Shown in pieces: positions 44,219 to 53,989 of a stretch of 64,000 nucleotides of DNA. The DNA is from CADCVW01 sp964251385. Its GTDB lineage: Bacteria; Pseudomonadota; Alphaproteobacteria; Sphingomonadales; Sphingomonadaceae. Both the position numbers and the translations under genes were made by a program. Numbering within the stretch: the first letter of the stretch is position 1; each line of letters opens with the position of its first letter. The notes under the pieces are model-generated. The model ran no database searches. It had not been told where the DNA came from and saw nothing but the letters and a program-made list of their open reading frames with translations. The DNA lies in the NCBI GenBank assembly GCA_964251385.1, contig CAXUJK010000001.1, forward strand, positions 62,001 through 126,000, given 5' to 3'.

Positions 44219-44850
44219 AGCAGGTCCTCCACCGCCTCGAACACGCGCGTGGTCACGTCGGCTTCCGGACCGTCGGCATAGACGCGGCGGAAACGCTCGG
44301 GTTCGGCCACGGCGAGCGCGCGAAATCCTTTCAGCACCGCGTCATGATACGCCTCGTCCTTGGCCGCGATCCGGTCCTTGGGTCCGCCGTCGCGGCTGTC
44401 GCACCGGCGCGCACACTCTGCAGGGTCCGCGATCAGCAACAGCGTGCGGTCGGGGTACAAAGCTTCGCTGCCGAAATCATGCAACGCACGGATGGCGTCG
44501 ACATCCGCACCGCCCGCCGCGCCTTGATACGCGATCGAGCTGTCGACAAACCGGTCGCACACCACCCACTCGCCGCGGGCCAAGGCCGGTCGGATCGTGC
44601 GCGCCACGTGGTCGGCCCGCGCGGCGGCGAACAGCAAAGCTTCGGCGCGAAAATTCCATCGTTCGAGCGCGCCGCCGAGCAGCAACCCCCGGATCGCCTC
44701 CGCGCCTTCGCTGCCCCCGGGCTCGCGCGTTTCCACCACGATCAGCCCGCGCTTTCGCAAGATGTCCGTCAGCCGCGCGGACTGCGTCGACTTGCCGACT
44801 CCTTCTCCGCCCTCCAGGCTGATGAAGCGACCAGGTGCTCCTTCCGTCAC
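44215..44850 (-). CDS. tmk: Thymidylate kinase
   Basis: The protein has 211 residues. It phosphorylates dTMP to dTDP. The P-loop is LEGGEGVGKSTQ, followed by REPGGS (substrate base binding), CDRFVDSSIAYQG and the lid region RDGGPKDRI. The GTG start overlaps the stop of the upstream carboxypeptidase gene (GTGA); its own stop overlaps holB. The tmk-holB-metG-tatD order is conserved in alphaproteobacteria. Confidence 0.96.
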   Translation of the reverse strand: MTEGAPGRFISLEGGEGVGKSTQSARLTDILRKRGLIVVETREPGGSEGAEAIRGLLLGGALERWNFRAEALLFAAARADHVARTIRPALARGEWVVCDRFVDSSIAYQGAAGGADVDAIRALHDFGSEALYPDRTLLLIADPAECARRCDSRDGGPKDRIAAKDEAYHDAVLKGFRALAVAEPERFRRVYADGPEADVTTRVFEAVEDLL

Positions 44851-46004
44851 GCGAACAGCGACGTGAGGCCGGTCCACATCCGCCCGAAGAACCCCGCCTC
44901 CGCCACCGCGTTCGCCGCCACCAGCGGCATCGTCTGCGGCGGCCCGCCCGACGTCTGCACGACCAGATCGGCGATATGCTGCCCCGCCGCGATCGGCGCC
45001 TTGACCGGCCCGTCGTACACCACCTTGACGATCATGTCCGACCCGAGCCCCGCCGGGATCGTCACCGCCAGATCGCGCGGCGCGACAAGCCCGACCGCGT
45101 CCTCGCCGCCCAGCTGCACCTTGGCCTCGGCCACGCGTCGCCCCTTGGCGAACAGCGGCTTGGCCTGCCAGGCGCGGAACCCCCAGTTCATGAAGTTGGT
45201 CGACTCGTTGATGCGTTCGTTGAACGACGACAACCCCGCGAGCACCATGATCAGACGCCGCCCGCCCTGCTGCGCCGACCCCGTGAACCCATACCCCGCT
45301 TCCTCCGTATGCCCCGTCTTCAGTCCGTCCGCGCCCGCCACCTTGCCCAGGATCGGGTTGCGGTTGGCCTGCACGATCGGGTTGCCGCCGCCCATCGTCT
45401 GCCCCCAGGTGAAGGACGGCTGCGCATAGAATTGCTTGTACAGTTTCGGGTGGCGCCCGATCGTCCCTTCGGCCAGCGTCGCGAGGTCGCGCGCGGTCGT
45501 GTAGGTGCGCCCCTCGTCGGGCCAGCCGTTGGAATTGCCGAACCGGCTGTTCTTCATGCCGAGGTCGGCGGCATGCTTGTTCATGAGGTTGACGAACGCT
45601 TCCTCCGTCCCCGAAATCGCCTCCGCGAGCACCACGCACGCATCGTTGCCCGACAGCGTCACGATGCCGTGCAGCAGGTTCTCGACGCTGACCTGCTGGT
45701 TGGGCGACAGGAACATCGTCGAGCCCGCGGCCGGCCCGTGCCAGCGCCGCCACGTTTCCGGATTGACCGTCACCATCTGGCCAAGCTTGAGCTCGCCCTT
45801 CTGGATCAGGTCGAACGCGACGTGCGTCGTCATCATCTTGGCCATCGACGCGGGCGGCACCCGTCGGTCCGCATCGCGCGCGAACAGGATCGCGCCCGAC
45901 GCCATGTCCTTCATGTACGCGACGGGCGCGGGGGTCGTGAAGCTCGGCGCCTGCGCGGCAGCGGGAACGGAGACAATGAGGGCAAGTGCGGCGGCTGTTT
46001 TCAT
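44847..46004 (-). CDS. dacA: D-alanyl-D-alanine carboxypeptidase (penicillin-binding protein, S11)
   Basis: The protein has 385 residues with signal peptide MKTAAALALIVSVPAAAQA. Serine peptidase S11 motifs are SMAK (Ser nucleophile and Lys), SGN and KTG (LKTGHTEEAGYG). A C-terminal beta domain (about 285-370) precedes an amphipathic end that would anchor it to the inner membrane. It trims the terminal D-Ala from peptidoglycan pentapeptides. The ATG at 46004 is the start. It heads the tmk-holB-metG operon. Confidence 0.94.
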   Translation of the reverse strand: MKTAAALALIVSVPAAAQAPSFTTPAPVAYMKDMASGAILFARDADRRVPPASMAKMMTTHVAFDLIQKGELKLGQMVTVNPETWRRWHGPAAGSTMFLSPNQQVSVENLLHGIVTLSGNDACVVLAEAISGTEEAFVNLMNKHAADLGMKNSRFGNSNGWPDEGRTYTTARDLATLAEGTIGRHPKLYKQFYAQPSFTWGQTMGGGNPIVQANRNPILGKVAGADGLKTGHTEEAGYGFTGSAQQGGRRLIMVLAGLSSFNERINESTNFMNWGFRAWQAKPLFAKGRRVAEAKVQLGGEDAVGLVAPRDLAVTIPAGLGSDMIVKVVYDGPVKAPIAAGQHIADLVVQTSGGPPQTMPLVAANAVAEAGFFGRMWTGLTSLFA

Positions 46005-46018
46005 GCCGCCACCCCTAG

Positions 46019-47059
46019 TCAACGCGCGACCGCGTCCGCAAGCAGTCCGACCGACAACGCGTAAAAATTCGAGCAATTATAATCCAGGATCGCGCGGTAA
46101 TTGGTCGTCAGCAGGAACCCGCGCGCCATCGGCCCGTCCGGCTCGAGCAGGCTCGCCAGCTCCCCGTCGGGCAAATACCCGCTCGGGACCACCCCCAACG
46201 CCCGCCATTCGCGTACCGTCAGCCAGCGGCTGTGCCGCGCATGCACGCGCGGGCATCGCGGCGAGGCGATCGTGTTCGCGATGCTCGCCCGGTTGAGGCT
46301 GAGCGGCACCGACGCCCGCACCCCCCAAGGCACGCGCGGCTTCCACCCCGCGTCGCTCAGGTAATTGCCGATCGAGGCCAGCGCATCCGCCTGGCTGCGC
46401 CAGATGTCCGATCGCCCGTCCCCGTCCCCGTCGACGCCCAACCGCAGGAACATCGACGGCAGGAATTGTGGGTAGCCCGTCGCGCCGGCCCAGCTCCCCT
46501 TCAGCGTTTCACGAGAATAGCCGCGATCCATCAGCCGCAGCGTCGCGACGAATTCTTCCGTGAACAACGCCCGCCGACGCCCCTCGTACGCCAACGTCGC
46601 GAACGCGCGCAGCAGGTCGAAATCCCCCGTCACCGCGCCATAGCTCGTCTCATGCCCGAAGATCGCCATGATCACCGCCGGCGACACGCCGTACCGTCGC
46701 TCGATCTCGGCGAGCCGCGGCCGCAGCGACTGATAGCGGCTGCTCCCCCGCGAGATCAGGTCGGGCGTCACGTGCTGACGCTCGTAAGGGAAGAAGGACG
46801 GGATCGCGTTCGGATTGCTCGTGCTCCCCGGCTGCGCCCGGTCGAGCTCGGTTACCCTCGGATTATAGGTCAGCGTCGGAAACACCGCGTCCAGCGTCCG
46901 CTGCGAAACCCCCGCCCGCCCCGCCTGCGCCCGCAAAGTCGGCAGATACCCGCGAAACCCTTCCTCGCTCGGGTTCGCCACCTGCTGCGCGCATGCGGGC
47001 ACCCCCGCCAGCGTCACCGGCGCAAGCACCAGGCCCAAGGCCATCAACAATCGACGCAT
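46019..47059 (-). CDS. Lytic murein transglycosylase, MltB type
   Basis: The protein has 346 residues with a signal peptide (MRRLLMALGLVLAPVTLAGVPACA) and GAAGG upstream of the ATG at 47059. The catalytic Glu lies in IMAIFGHETSYG; GATGYPQFLPSMFLRLGVDGDGDG and WKPRVPWG are family landmarks. It cleaves peptidoglycan glycan strands to 1,6-anhydro ends. The lipobox of E. coli MltB is absent, so it is probably periplasmic and soluble. It lies 14 bases before the dac gene. Confidence 0.92.
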   Translation of the reverse strand: MRRLLMALGLVLAPVTLAGVPACAQQVANPSEEGFRGYLPTLRAQAGRAGVSQRTLDAVFPTLTYNPRVTELDRAQPGSTSNPNAIPSFFPYERQHVTPDLISRGSSRYQSLRPRLAEIERRYGVSPAVIMAIFGHETSYGAVTGDFDLLRAFATLAYEGRRRALFTEEFVATLRLMDRGYSRETLKGSWAGATGYPQFLPSMFLRLGVDGDGDGRSDIWRSQADALASIGNYLSDAGWKPRVPWGVRASVPLSLNRASIANTIASPRCPRVHARHSRWLTVREWRALGVVPSGYLPDGELASLLEPDGPMARGFLLTTNYRAILDYNCSNFYALSVGLLADAVAR

Positions 47060-47183
47060 GCACAAAACCTTCGAAAACCAGCCGCGCCCCCTTCGCACAG
47101 GCGGTCGGCGGTGCGAACCCTGTTCGTCCCGCCGCTTGCACGCAGCGTCGCTGCCTGAAGCTGCACCAACGACCGGAGCGTAA

Positions 47184-47331
47184 ATCCTCCCCGGCACGGG
47201 GAGGGGGACCGCGACGCGCAGCGGCGTGGTGGAGGGGGTTCTCCGCCCATGCCGAAGCTTCTCCTATGTCGCATCCGCTCGCACACCCCCTCCACCAGCT
47301 GCGCTGGTCCCCCTCCCCTGCCGGGGAAGAT
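47184..47331. repeat. Palindromic intergenic repeat element, about 150 bases
   Basis: The left arm (47184-47240) and right arm (47284-47331) are imperfect reverse complements. Both contain a CCCCGGC...GGGGAGGGGGACC block and a GGTGGAGGGGG block, with a short spacer. It looks like a dispersed palindromic element (REP/MITE-like) of the kind scattered in alphaproteobacterial intergenic DNA. The gap from 47060 to 47425 contains this element and presumably the tRNA promoter; I see no gene in it. Confidence 0.75.
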
Positions 47332-47425
47332 AAGAGAAGAAATCCGCTCCCCGCCGAGGCAACCACGGGCGCAGCCCGTAATCCCACTTTGCGCGATGGG
47401 CAGTCCGCGCGTATTGCCGGTGACG

Positions 47426-47515
47426 GGAGAGTTGGCCGAGTGGTTTAAGGCAGCGGTCTTGAAAACCGCCGTGGGTGCAAGCTCACCGTGGGTTCGAATC
47501 CCACACTCTCCGCCA
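47426..47515 (+). tRNA. tRNA-Ser, anticodon TGA
   Basis: The acceptor stem GGAGAGT pairs with ACTCTCC, followed by discriminator G and an encoded CCA (47513-47515). The D arm, the anticodon loop CTTGAAA with anticodon TGA, a long variable arm (class II) and GGTTCGAATCC in the T arm are all present. It reads UCA and related serine codons. Confidence 0.97.
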
Positions 47516-47604
47516 CCAGGATCAACAGAAGAGCGCCGGAAGCGCGTTTGCCGAAGGCACGCGCCGTACCATCGAAACACGACGCTTGACGGCTAGCTCT
47601 ACAT

Positions 47605-47922
47605 ATGTTGCAATTAGCGATGGCTTCCACCCGCCGCCCGTCGCCGCAGATGCTGACCCTGTTGAAAGCGTTGGCGGCGCAGTGTCCCCAATCGCAGCAC
47701 GGATATGAGTTGATGAAGCAAACGGGGCTTCTATCCGGCACGCTGTATCCGCTGCTGATGCGAATGACGGATCAAGGGCTTGTTGAAGCCGAGTGGCATG
47801 CATCGACGTACCCCGGTCGACCACCGCGTCACGCTTATCGCCTGACCGCAGCGGGCCTGCGATTGGCCCGTGAAGCGCCGAATGATCGAGTAACGCCCTG
47901 CGGCGTGCCGTTACCCGCATGA
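47605..47922 (+). CDS. PadR-family transcriptional regulator
   Basis: The protein has 105 residues (about 100 if the ATG at 47620 is used). The PadR winged helix is clear: LLKALAAQCPQSQHGYELMKQTGLLSGTLYPLLMRM followed by the wing GRPPRHAYRLTAAGL. It lacks the long C-terminal dimerisation helix of larger PadR proteins. It overlaps the next, membrane-protein gene by 4 bases, a common PadR pairing in which the regulator controls its partner. It lies just after tRNA-Ser and its base composition is a little less G+C-rich than the core genome. Confidence 0.9.
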   Translation: MLQLAMASTRRPSPQMLTLLKALAAQCPQSQHGYELMKQTGLLSGTLYPLLMRMTDQGLVEAEWHASTYPGRPPRHAYRLTAAGLRLAREAPNDRVTPCGVPLPA

Positions 47923-48569
47923 CTGCGATTGCGGCTCGGCTGGCGATGGCGCTGGCGACGCGAAGCCTGGGCGCGCATCGAAGCGCTTGGGCGCAAGCGA
48001 TGGCGGCCGAATTGGAAGCGGCGGAGGCGGACGGTCGACCGCTTCGCTTTGCGCTCGGTTGCTTAGCGGGCGCGTGGCGGATGATGCCGAACCATGCCGA
48101 AGGCCGCTTTGTGCTTGCGAGTTACGCCCTGACGCTTGGGGTGCTAATCCCCACGGCGGCGATGCTGGCGCTGGCTGCGGCGTTTGGCTTCCCCTTCGTC
48201 GAGGCAAGCGAGGGCATTGGCGGCTCTTTGTCGGGTAGCGGCGCGCACGTGCTGCTGCTGAACGACGGAAGTCGGACGGTCGCGCCGTCGCTGACGCTGG
48301 CGATGCTGCTGCTGGCGATATGCCATCTGCCGCTCGCATGGTGGATTCTGGATCGCGACTGGGAGCGCGTCGCCGCCGTCGGCCGCTTCGGTGCGGCGAC
48401 CGCCACGACGCTGACGATCGTGACGAGCTGCGTCGCGCTGGATGCCACGCGGCTGTTGTTGCCGATCGCAGCGCTAACGGTGGAGCTGGCAACGGTATCG
48501 GCGCTGGCTTGGTGGCATGCGCGGCTGTTCGGTGGCGACGCCAATGAGAATTCAGCCACGGCGGACTGA
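47919..48569 (+). CDS. Integral membrane protein paired with PadR
   Basis: The protein has 216 residues. The N-terminal 50 residues are amphipathic (AQAMAAELEAAEADGRPLRFALGCLAGAWR), followed by about four membrane segments. This layout resembles membrane proteins encoded next to PadR regulators, whose role is unknown. The ATG overlaps the padR stop. No enzymatic motif is visible. Confidence 0.78.
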   Translation: MTAIAARLAMALATRSLGAHRSAWAQAMAAELEAAEADGRPLRFALGCLAGAWRMMPNHAEGRFVLASYALTLGVLIPTAAMLALAAAFGFPFVEASEGIGGSLSGSGAHVLLLNDGSRTVAPSLTLAMLLLAICHLPLAWWILDRDWERVAAVGRFGAATATTLTIVTSCVALDATRLLLPIAALTVELATVSALAWWHARLFGGDANENSATAD

Positions 48570-48596
48570 GCGCGCCGCATTCGAGGGAGCAGAAGC

Positions 48597-49700
48597 ATGA
48601 CAACGTCTAGAACGACGGTTCCGGGCTGGATTGCACAACGGCCGGCTTGGCTTCTCCTGCTGCTGTTCGTGGTGGGCATCGTGGTTGCGGGCCGAGTGGA
48701 GGCGCAGCCGACGAAGATGGCCGTCGACGTGCGTATCGCGTCCGAGCCGGGCGTGGTGTTGGCGGGAACGCTGCATTTGCCTGTCGGGCATGGCGACGGC
48801 CCCTTTCCGCTCGCCGTGTTGATCCAAGGGCATGGACCCAACGGGCGTGGCGGATATTTAGAGATCATCAAGCGGCTGATGACGGACGGCATAGCCGCCG
48901 TAGAGTACGACAAGCGCGGGATCGGACAGTCGACCGGCACTTACAAGGAGGATGCGGAGCGGCTGACCGCTGATGCATCCGCCACCGTGGCGGCGATGCG
49001 CCGCCGGCCGGAGATCGACGGCAGTCGCATCGCGCTGGTCGGCCAGAGCCAAGGCGGGGTGATCGCGCCGGCGGTGGCGGCCGCCGATCCGACGATCGCG
49101 AGCGTGGTGACTCTGGCTGGGTCTGTCGGTGACGGCTTGCCGTACCTGCGGCGGGCCATCTATAATCAATTGGTCTCCGCTGGTCGTGCCAAGGAAGCGG
49201 TTGATCCGGCAGTGGACGCTGCCATGACACTGCTCCAGGCGCGCATCGACGGCAAGGATGCGAAGACGATCGCGCCGTTGCGCACGACAGTAGTTGACCG
49301 GTTTGAAGCGGCGGGTTTCCCGCGCCCACAGGCTGAAGGCGCGCTGGCCATGATCGACACTCCGCTGTCTTGGACGGTGCACAAGCTTCGCTCCGCTTCC
49401 GACCTTCAAGCGCTGCGCATACCGGTCCTCGCGGTGTTCGGGTCCAAGGATCCGTTGGTGATAGCGACGGATGAGGCTCCGGCGGCACGTGCTGCGCTGG
49501 CGCATAATCACCGGGCTAAAGTCGTGGTGCTCGACGGGCTAAGCCACTGGTTTCAGGAAGGCGCGAGCACCGGTGGAGAAGAAGAAGTCGCGGCGTTGGG
49601 CGCGAATTTGAGTTCGCCCCGCTTGGTAACGCTCGTCGGCGATTGGCTGCGCCTTACGCTGGCATCCCAACACGGCCGCAACAGCACATCGACGCGTTGA
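48597..49700 (+). CDS. Exported alpha/beta-hydrolase
   Basis: The protein has 367 residues with an N-terminal hydrophobic segment (AWLLLLLFVVGIVVAGRVEA), either a signal peptide or an anchor. The hydrolase core has the nucleophile elbow GQSQGG, an oxyanion region GHGPNGRGG, acid Asp in FGSKDPLV and His in DGLSHWF. The fold fits the dienelactone-hydrolase/S9-like group, often called alpha/beta fold hydrolase. It follows the PadR-membrane protein pair by 28 bases and is probably in the same transcript. Confidence 0.85.
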   Translation: MTTSRTTVPGWIAQRPAWLLLLLFVVGIVVAGRVEAQPTKMAVDVRIASEPGVVLAGTLHLPVGHGDGPFPLAVLIQGHGPNGRGGYLEIIKRLMTDGIAAVEYDKRGIGQSTGTYKEDAERLTADASATVAAMRRRPEIDGSRIALVGQSQGGVIAPAVAAADPTIASVVTLAGSVGDGLPYLRRAIYNQLVSAGRAKEAVDPAVDAAMTLLQARIDGKDAKTIAPLRTTVVDRFEAAGFPRPQAEGALAMIDTPLSWTVHKLRSASDLQALRIPVLAVFGSKDPLVIATDEAPAARAALAHNHRAKVVVLDGLSHWFQEGASTGGEEEVAALGANLSSPRLVTLVGDWLRLTLASQHGRNSTSTR

Positions 49701-49770
49701 TACCCCTACGTTCATAAAACAAAGAAGCCGCTTTCCTACAGCCAATTGTTCCGGCTACGTTCCACGAGTC

Positions 49771-50193
49771 ATGGATGTTCCCGCCTTCCTCCGCTTCGAG
49801 CCCGCCCCCGTCCGCGCGCGGAGCGACGGGTGGAACGCGGGGGTGCAGCAACGCTTCGTGCTCCATCTCGCGAAGGGCGCCGGGCCGGGCGAGGCGGCGC
49901 GGCATGTCGGGCGGAGCAAGCAGACCGCCTATGCGCTCCGGGCCAGGCCGAGCGCGGAGGGCTTCGCGGTGGCGTGGGACGCGGCGGTGGCGTTCGCGTG
50001 CCATGCGCGCACGGCGGGACGTTCGCCCACGGCGGCGTTCACGGACTCCGGGCTGGAGATGCTGATGGTGCCGCGCTTCTATCGCGGACGGCTGATCGGC
50101 TTCGTGCAACGCGAGGATGTTCATGGGGCGATGCGCAGGCTGCGGATGATGGATCGTGCGCTCGACAAGCTGGAAGCGAAACGCGGAACCTGA
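49771..50193 (+). CDS. Helix-turn-helix-like hypothetical protein
   Basis: The protein has 140 residues. A helix-turn-helix-like segment (about 24-58: FVLHLAKGAGPGEAARHVGRSKQTAYALRA) is followed by AFAVAWDAAVAFA-type helices and a basic C-terminus (GAMRRLRMMDRALDKLEAKR). I recognise this pattern from uncharacterised sphingomonad proteins but know no function. It is probably a small DNA-binding protein, in a monocistronic setting. Confidence 0.7.
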   Translation: MDVPAFLRFEPAPVRARSDGWNAGVQQRFVLHLAKGAGPGEAARHVGRSKQTAYALRARPSAEGFAVAWDAAVAFACHARTAGRSPTAAFTDSGLEMLMVPRFYRGRLIGFVQREDVHGAMRRLRMMDRALDKLEAKRGT

Positions 50194-50309
50194 CCAAACT
50201 GACCGGATGAGCCTGCGAACGTCCCAACTTCGTCAGTTTCGACGACCACGAAGTTGAGAACTCGGGAGGCTTGTTTGCGGAAGATCGACGGAGGACCTAC
50301 ACCGCCACC

Positions 50310-51500
<1,191 letters not shown>

Positions 51501-51731
51501 CTACTTCTTCCCCAGCGTAAGCCCGCCGAAGCGCTTGTTGAAGCGGGCCACCTGCCCGCCGCTGTCGAGCATCTTGCCCGTGCCGCCCGTCCACGCCGGA
51601 TGCGCGGTCGGGTCGATGTCGAGCGTCAGCGTATCCCCTTCCTTCCCCCACGTCGAGCGCGTCTGGTAGCTCGATCCGTCCGTCAGCTGGACGGTGATCG
51701 TGTGGTAGTCGGGGTGGATGCCGGTCTTCAT
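51501..51731 (-). CDS. rpmE: Ribosomal protein L31
   Basis: The protein has 76 residues. It contains KTGIHPDYHTITVQLTDGSSYQTRSTWGKEG and LDIDPTAHPAWTGG, typical of alphaproteobacterial L31. There is no CxxC zinc knuckle, so it is the C-minus form. It bridges the two ribosomal subunits near the central protuberance. Its stop codon directly abuts the gcdH stop codon. Confidence 0.96.
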   Translation of the reverse strand: MKTGIHPDYHTITVQLTDGSSYQTRSTWGKEGDTLTLDIDPTAHPAWTGGTGKMLDSGGQVARFNKRFGGLTLGKK

Positions 51732-51846
51732 GCGCGTGTTCCTGCCGTGGGGCTGGTACCGACCAGCCGGAGCGAAGCGGGGTCACTAGCCGCCCCGCCC
51801 CCGCTTGACAATGTCGCGCGTCAACCTGCAAAACGGCCGCAGACCA

Positions 51847-51985
51847 AGGTGCCTTGCGAAAGCGAGGTGAAAAGGGAAGCCGGCGAAAATCCGGCGCTGT
51901 GCCCGCAACTGTAAGTGGCGAGCTTCTTCCTCCGCAAAGGGCGAAGACGCGATCGAGCCGCAAGCCAGGAGACCTGCCGTGGTCG
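51847..51985 (+). promoter_or_regulatory. Cobalamin (AdoCbl) riboswitch
   Basis: The characteristic elements occur in order: an opening AGGTGCC, GAAAAGGGAAGCCGG, the B12-box-like GCTGTGCCCGCAACTGTAA, and a closing AGCCAGGAGACCTGCC. It lies about 100 bases upstream of the TonB-dependent receptor gene and should switch the btuB-F-C-D operon off when cobalamin is plentiful. Confidence 0.93.
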
Positions 51986-52050
51986 TCGTCCGCACACCGG
52001 CCGGGTCCAGCCGTGCGTGCGTGGGCTCGGCTAAGTCGCCGAATCCTCCG

Positions 52051-52071
52051 TGACGACATCTCGTGTCGTCA
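52051..52071 (+). promoter_or_regulatory. Hairpin between riboswitch and btuB, possible expression platform
   Basis: A perfect 8-base stem (TGACGACA with TGTCGTCA) around a 5-base loop ends 16 bases before the btuB ATG, just upstream of its ribosome-binding region (GGAAGGAC). There is no T-run, so if used it would act on translation rather than termination. Confidence 0.45.
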
Positions 52072-52087
52072 TGGAAGGACTTGGACA

Positions 52088-53989
52088 ATGTTTCCGTTTC
52101 TGCTGATCGCCCTCGGCCAAGTTGCCGACCCCCTGCCCGCGTCCGCGGCTCCGGACGAGATCGTCGTCACCGCCTCTCTCGCGCCCGTCGACCGCGACGC
52201 AGCGCCCGCGACCGTGACCACCATCGATGCGCCTCGGATCGACGCTCTGGGAGAACCACTGATCGCCGACCTGCTGCGGTTGAGCCCGAGCGTCTCCGTC
52301 GCCACCACCGGTCCCGCCGGCAGCCAGACGCAGCTGCGCATCCGCGGCGCGGAGGCGAACCACACGCTGCTTCTGATCGACGGCATCCGCTTCAACGATC
52401 CCGCGTCCGGCAACGAGGCGCGGTTCGAGCTGCTGACCGGCGACGGCGTCGCCGGGATCGAGATCGTACGCGGGCCGCAATCGGCCTTGTACGGCGCGGA
52501 AGCGATCGGCGGCGTCGTCGCGGTCGAAACGGGCCGCGCGGCCACCGGAACGGGAGTGACGGCCACGGCCGAAGCCGGCGGCAAGGGGTTTCGGCGTGCG
52601 TCCGGAGCGCTGGGGCACGAACGCGAAGATGCCGGGTTCGGCATCTACGGCGGCTACCAGGAAAGCGACGGCATCGACAGTCTCGCCGGCGCGGACGTTC
52701 GAGGCGACCGCGACGGCTACGACAACCTGACCTTCGGCGCATCGGCGCGAGTGGGGCGACACGACGGCTTCTCGCTGACCGCATCGGGCCGCTTCACCGA
52801 AGCGACGAGCGCGTTCGACGGCTTCGACGCGACGTTCGCACGCGCCGACACGCGCGACGCGACGCGCAACCGCATCGGTGCCGGGCGGGTGTCGGCAAGC
52901 TACGGCGACGCCGCCAACGCGCCCGTCCACGTACGGCTCGGCGCGACGCTGCTCGCATCGACCAACAGCAACCGGTTGGACGGCGACCCGCTCAACCGTA
53001 CGCAGGGACGCCGCTTCGTTGCCGATGCCCTCGTGTCCGGCGGCATCGATACGGGCGCGATCACGCACCGCATCATCGTCGCCGGCGATTACGAGCGCGA
53101 GCGCTTCGTCGCCAGCGACCAGGCGTTCGGCGGTGCCACGAACCAGCGCCGCTCCCGCGACCGCGGCGCGATCGTCGGCGAGCTTCGTTCCAGCTTGGGG
53201 TCACGCGTCATGACCGACGTCGCCGTCCGCCACGACAGCTTCGAAGGCTTTCGCGACGCCACCACCGTGCGGGCCGCCGCGACCGTACGCGTCGCAGGGT
53301 CGGTGTCGGTGCTTGCCGCCTACGGCGAAGGCATCGCGCGGCCGACCTTCTTCGACCAGTTCGGGTTCTTCCCCGGCAGCTTCATCGGCAACCCGGACGT
53401 GCGGCCCGAACGCTCGCGCGGTGGCGAGGTGGGGCTGCGCTACGACGCCGACGCGCTTCGGGTCGGCGTGACCGCGTATCGCCAGCGCTTGAAGGACGAG
53501 ATCGTCCCGGTCTTCGACGCCGCTTTCAACGCCAGCACCGCCAACGTCACGGGCACGAGCCGACGTCAGGGCCTGGAGTTCGACGCCGCCTGGAGGCCGG
53601 TCGCGGCGGTCGGCCTGTCGGCCAACTACGCCTATCTCGATGCCGAAGACCGGCAAGCCGCGGGCGACGCGCTCGTCCGTGAAGTCAGGCGGCCGAGGCA
53701 CAGCGGCAGCATATCCGCGGACGCACGCCTCGGGCGCTTCGGTGCGGGCGCCTCGGTTGCGTACATCGGCGCGCGGGCCGACAACGACTTCGCGACCTTC
53801 CCCGCGACGTCCGTCCGCTTGAACGATTACGTTCTCGCCAACGCGCGCGTCGCGTTCCGCATTGCTCCGGCGTTGGAATTGTTCGCCCGCGGCTCCAACC
53901 TGTTCGATGCGAGCTACACCGACGTCGTCGGCTACGCGACGCAAGGGAGGACGGTCTATGGGGGCATTCGCCTTCGCTACGGCGGTTAG
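52088..53989 (+). CDS. btuB: TonB-dependent cobalamin receptor BtuB
   Basis: The protein has 633 residues. After a short signal (MFPFLLIALGQVADPLPASAA) comes a TonB box (DEIVVTAS, about 23-30), a plug domain (about 35-150, including LLIDGIRFNDPASG and EIVRGPQSALYGAEAIGG) and a 22-strand barrel ending in the C-terminal GRTVYGGIRLRYGG. It imports vitamin B12 across the outer membrane. It sits directly behind the cobalamin riboswitch and overlaps the next gene by 32 bases, which confirms the assignment. Confidence 0.92.
   Translation: MFPFLLIALGQVADPLPASAAPDEIVVTASLAPVDRDAAPATVTTIDAPRIDALGEPLIADLLRLSPSVSVATTGPAGSQTQLRIRGAEANHTLLLIDGIRFNDPASGNEARFELLTGDGVAGIEIVRGPQSALYGAEAIGGVVAVETGRAATGTGVTATAEAGGKGFRRASGALGHEREDAGFGIYGGYQESDGIDSLAGADVRGDRDGYDNLTFGASARVGRHDGFSLTASGRFTEATSAFDGFDATFARADTRDATRNRIGAGRVSASYGDAANAPVHVRLGATLLASTNSNRLDGDPLNRTQGRRFVADALVSGGIDTGAITHRIIVAGDYERERFVASDQAFGGATNQRRSRDRGAIVGELRSSLGSRVMTDVAVRHDSFEGFRDATTVRAAATVRVAGSVSVLAAYGEGIARPTFFDQFGFFPGSFIGNPDVRPERSRGGEVGLRYDADALRVGVTAYRQRLKDEIVPVFDAAFNASTANVTGTSRRQGLEFDAAWRPVAAVGLSANYAYLDAEDRQAAGDALVREVRRPRHSGSISADARLGRFGAGASVAYIGARADNDFATFPATSVRLNDYVLANARVAFRIAPALELFARGSNLFDASYTDVVGYATQGRTVYGGIRLRYGG

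Noticed and set aside
47426..50300. Possible attachment-site direct repeat of the tRNA-Ser 3' end
   Set aside because: No second copy of the tRNA 3' sequence (GGTTCGAATCC... or ACTCTCCGCCA) was found downstream, and no integrase gene is present.
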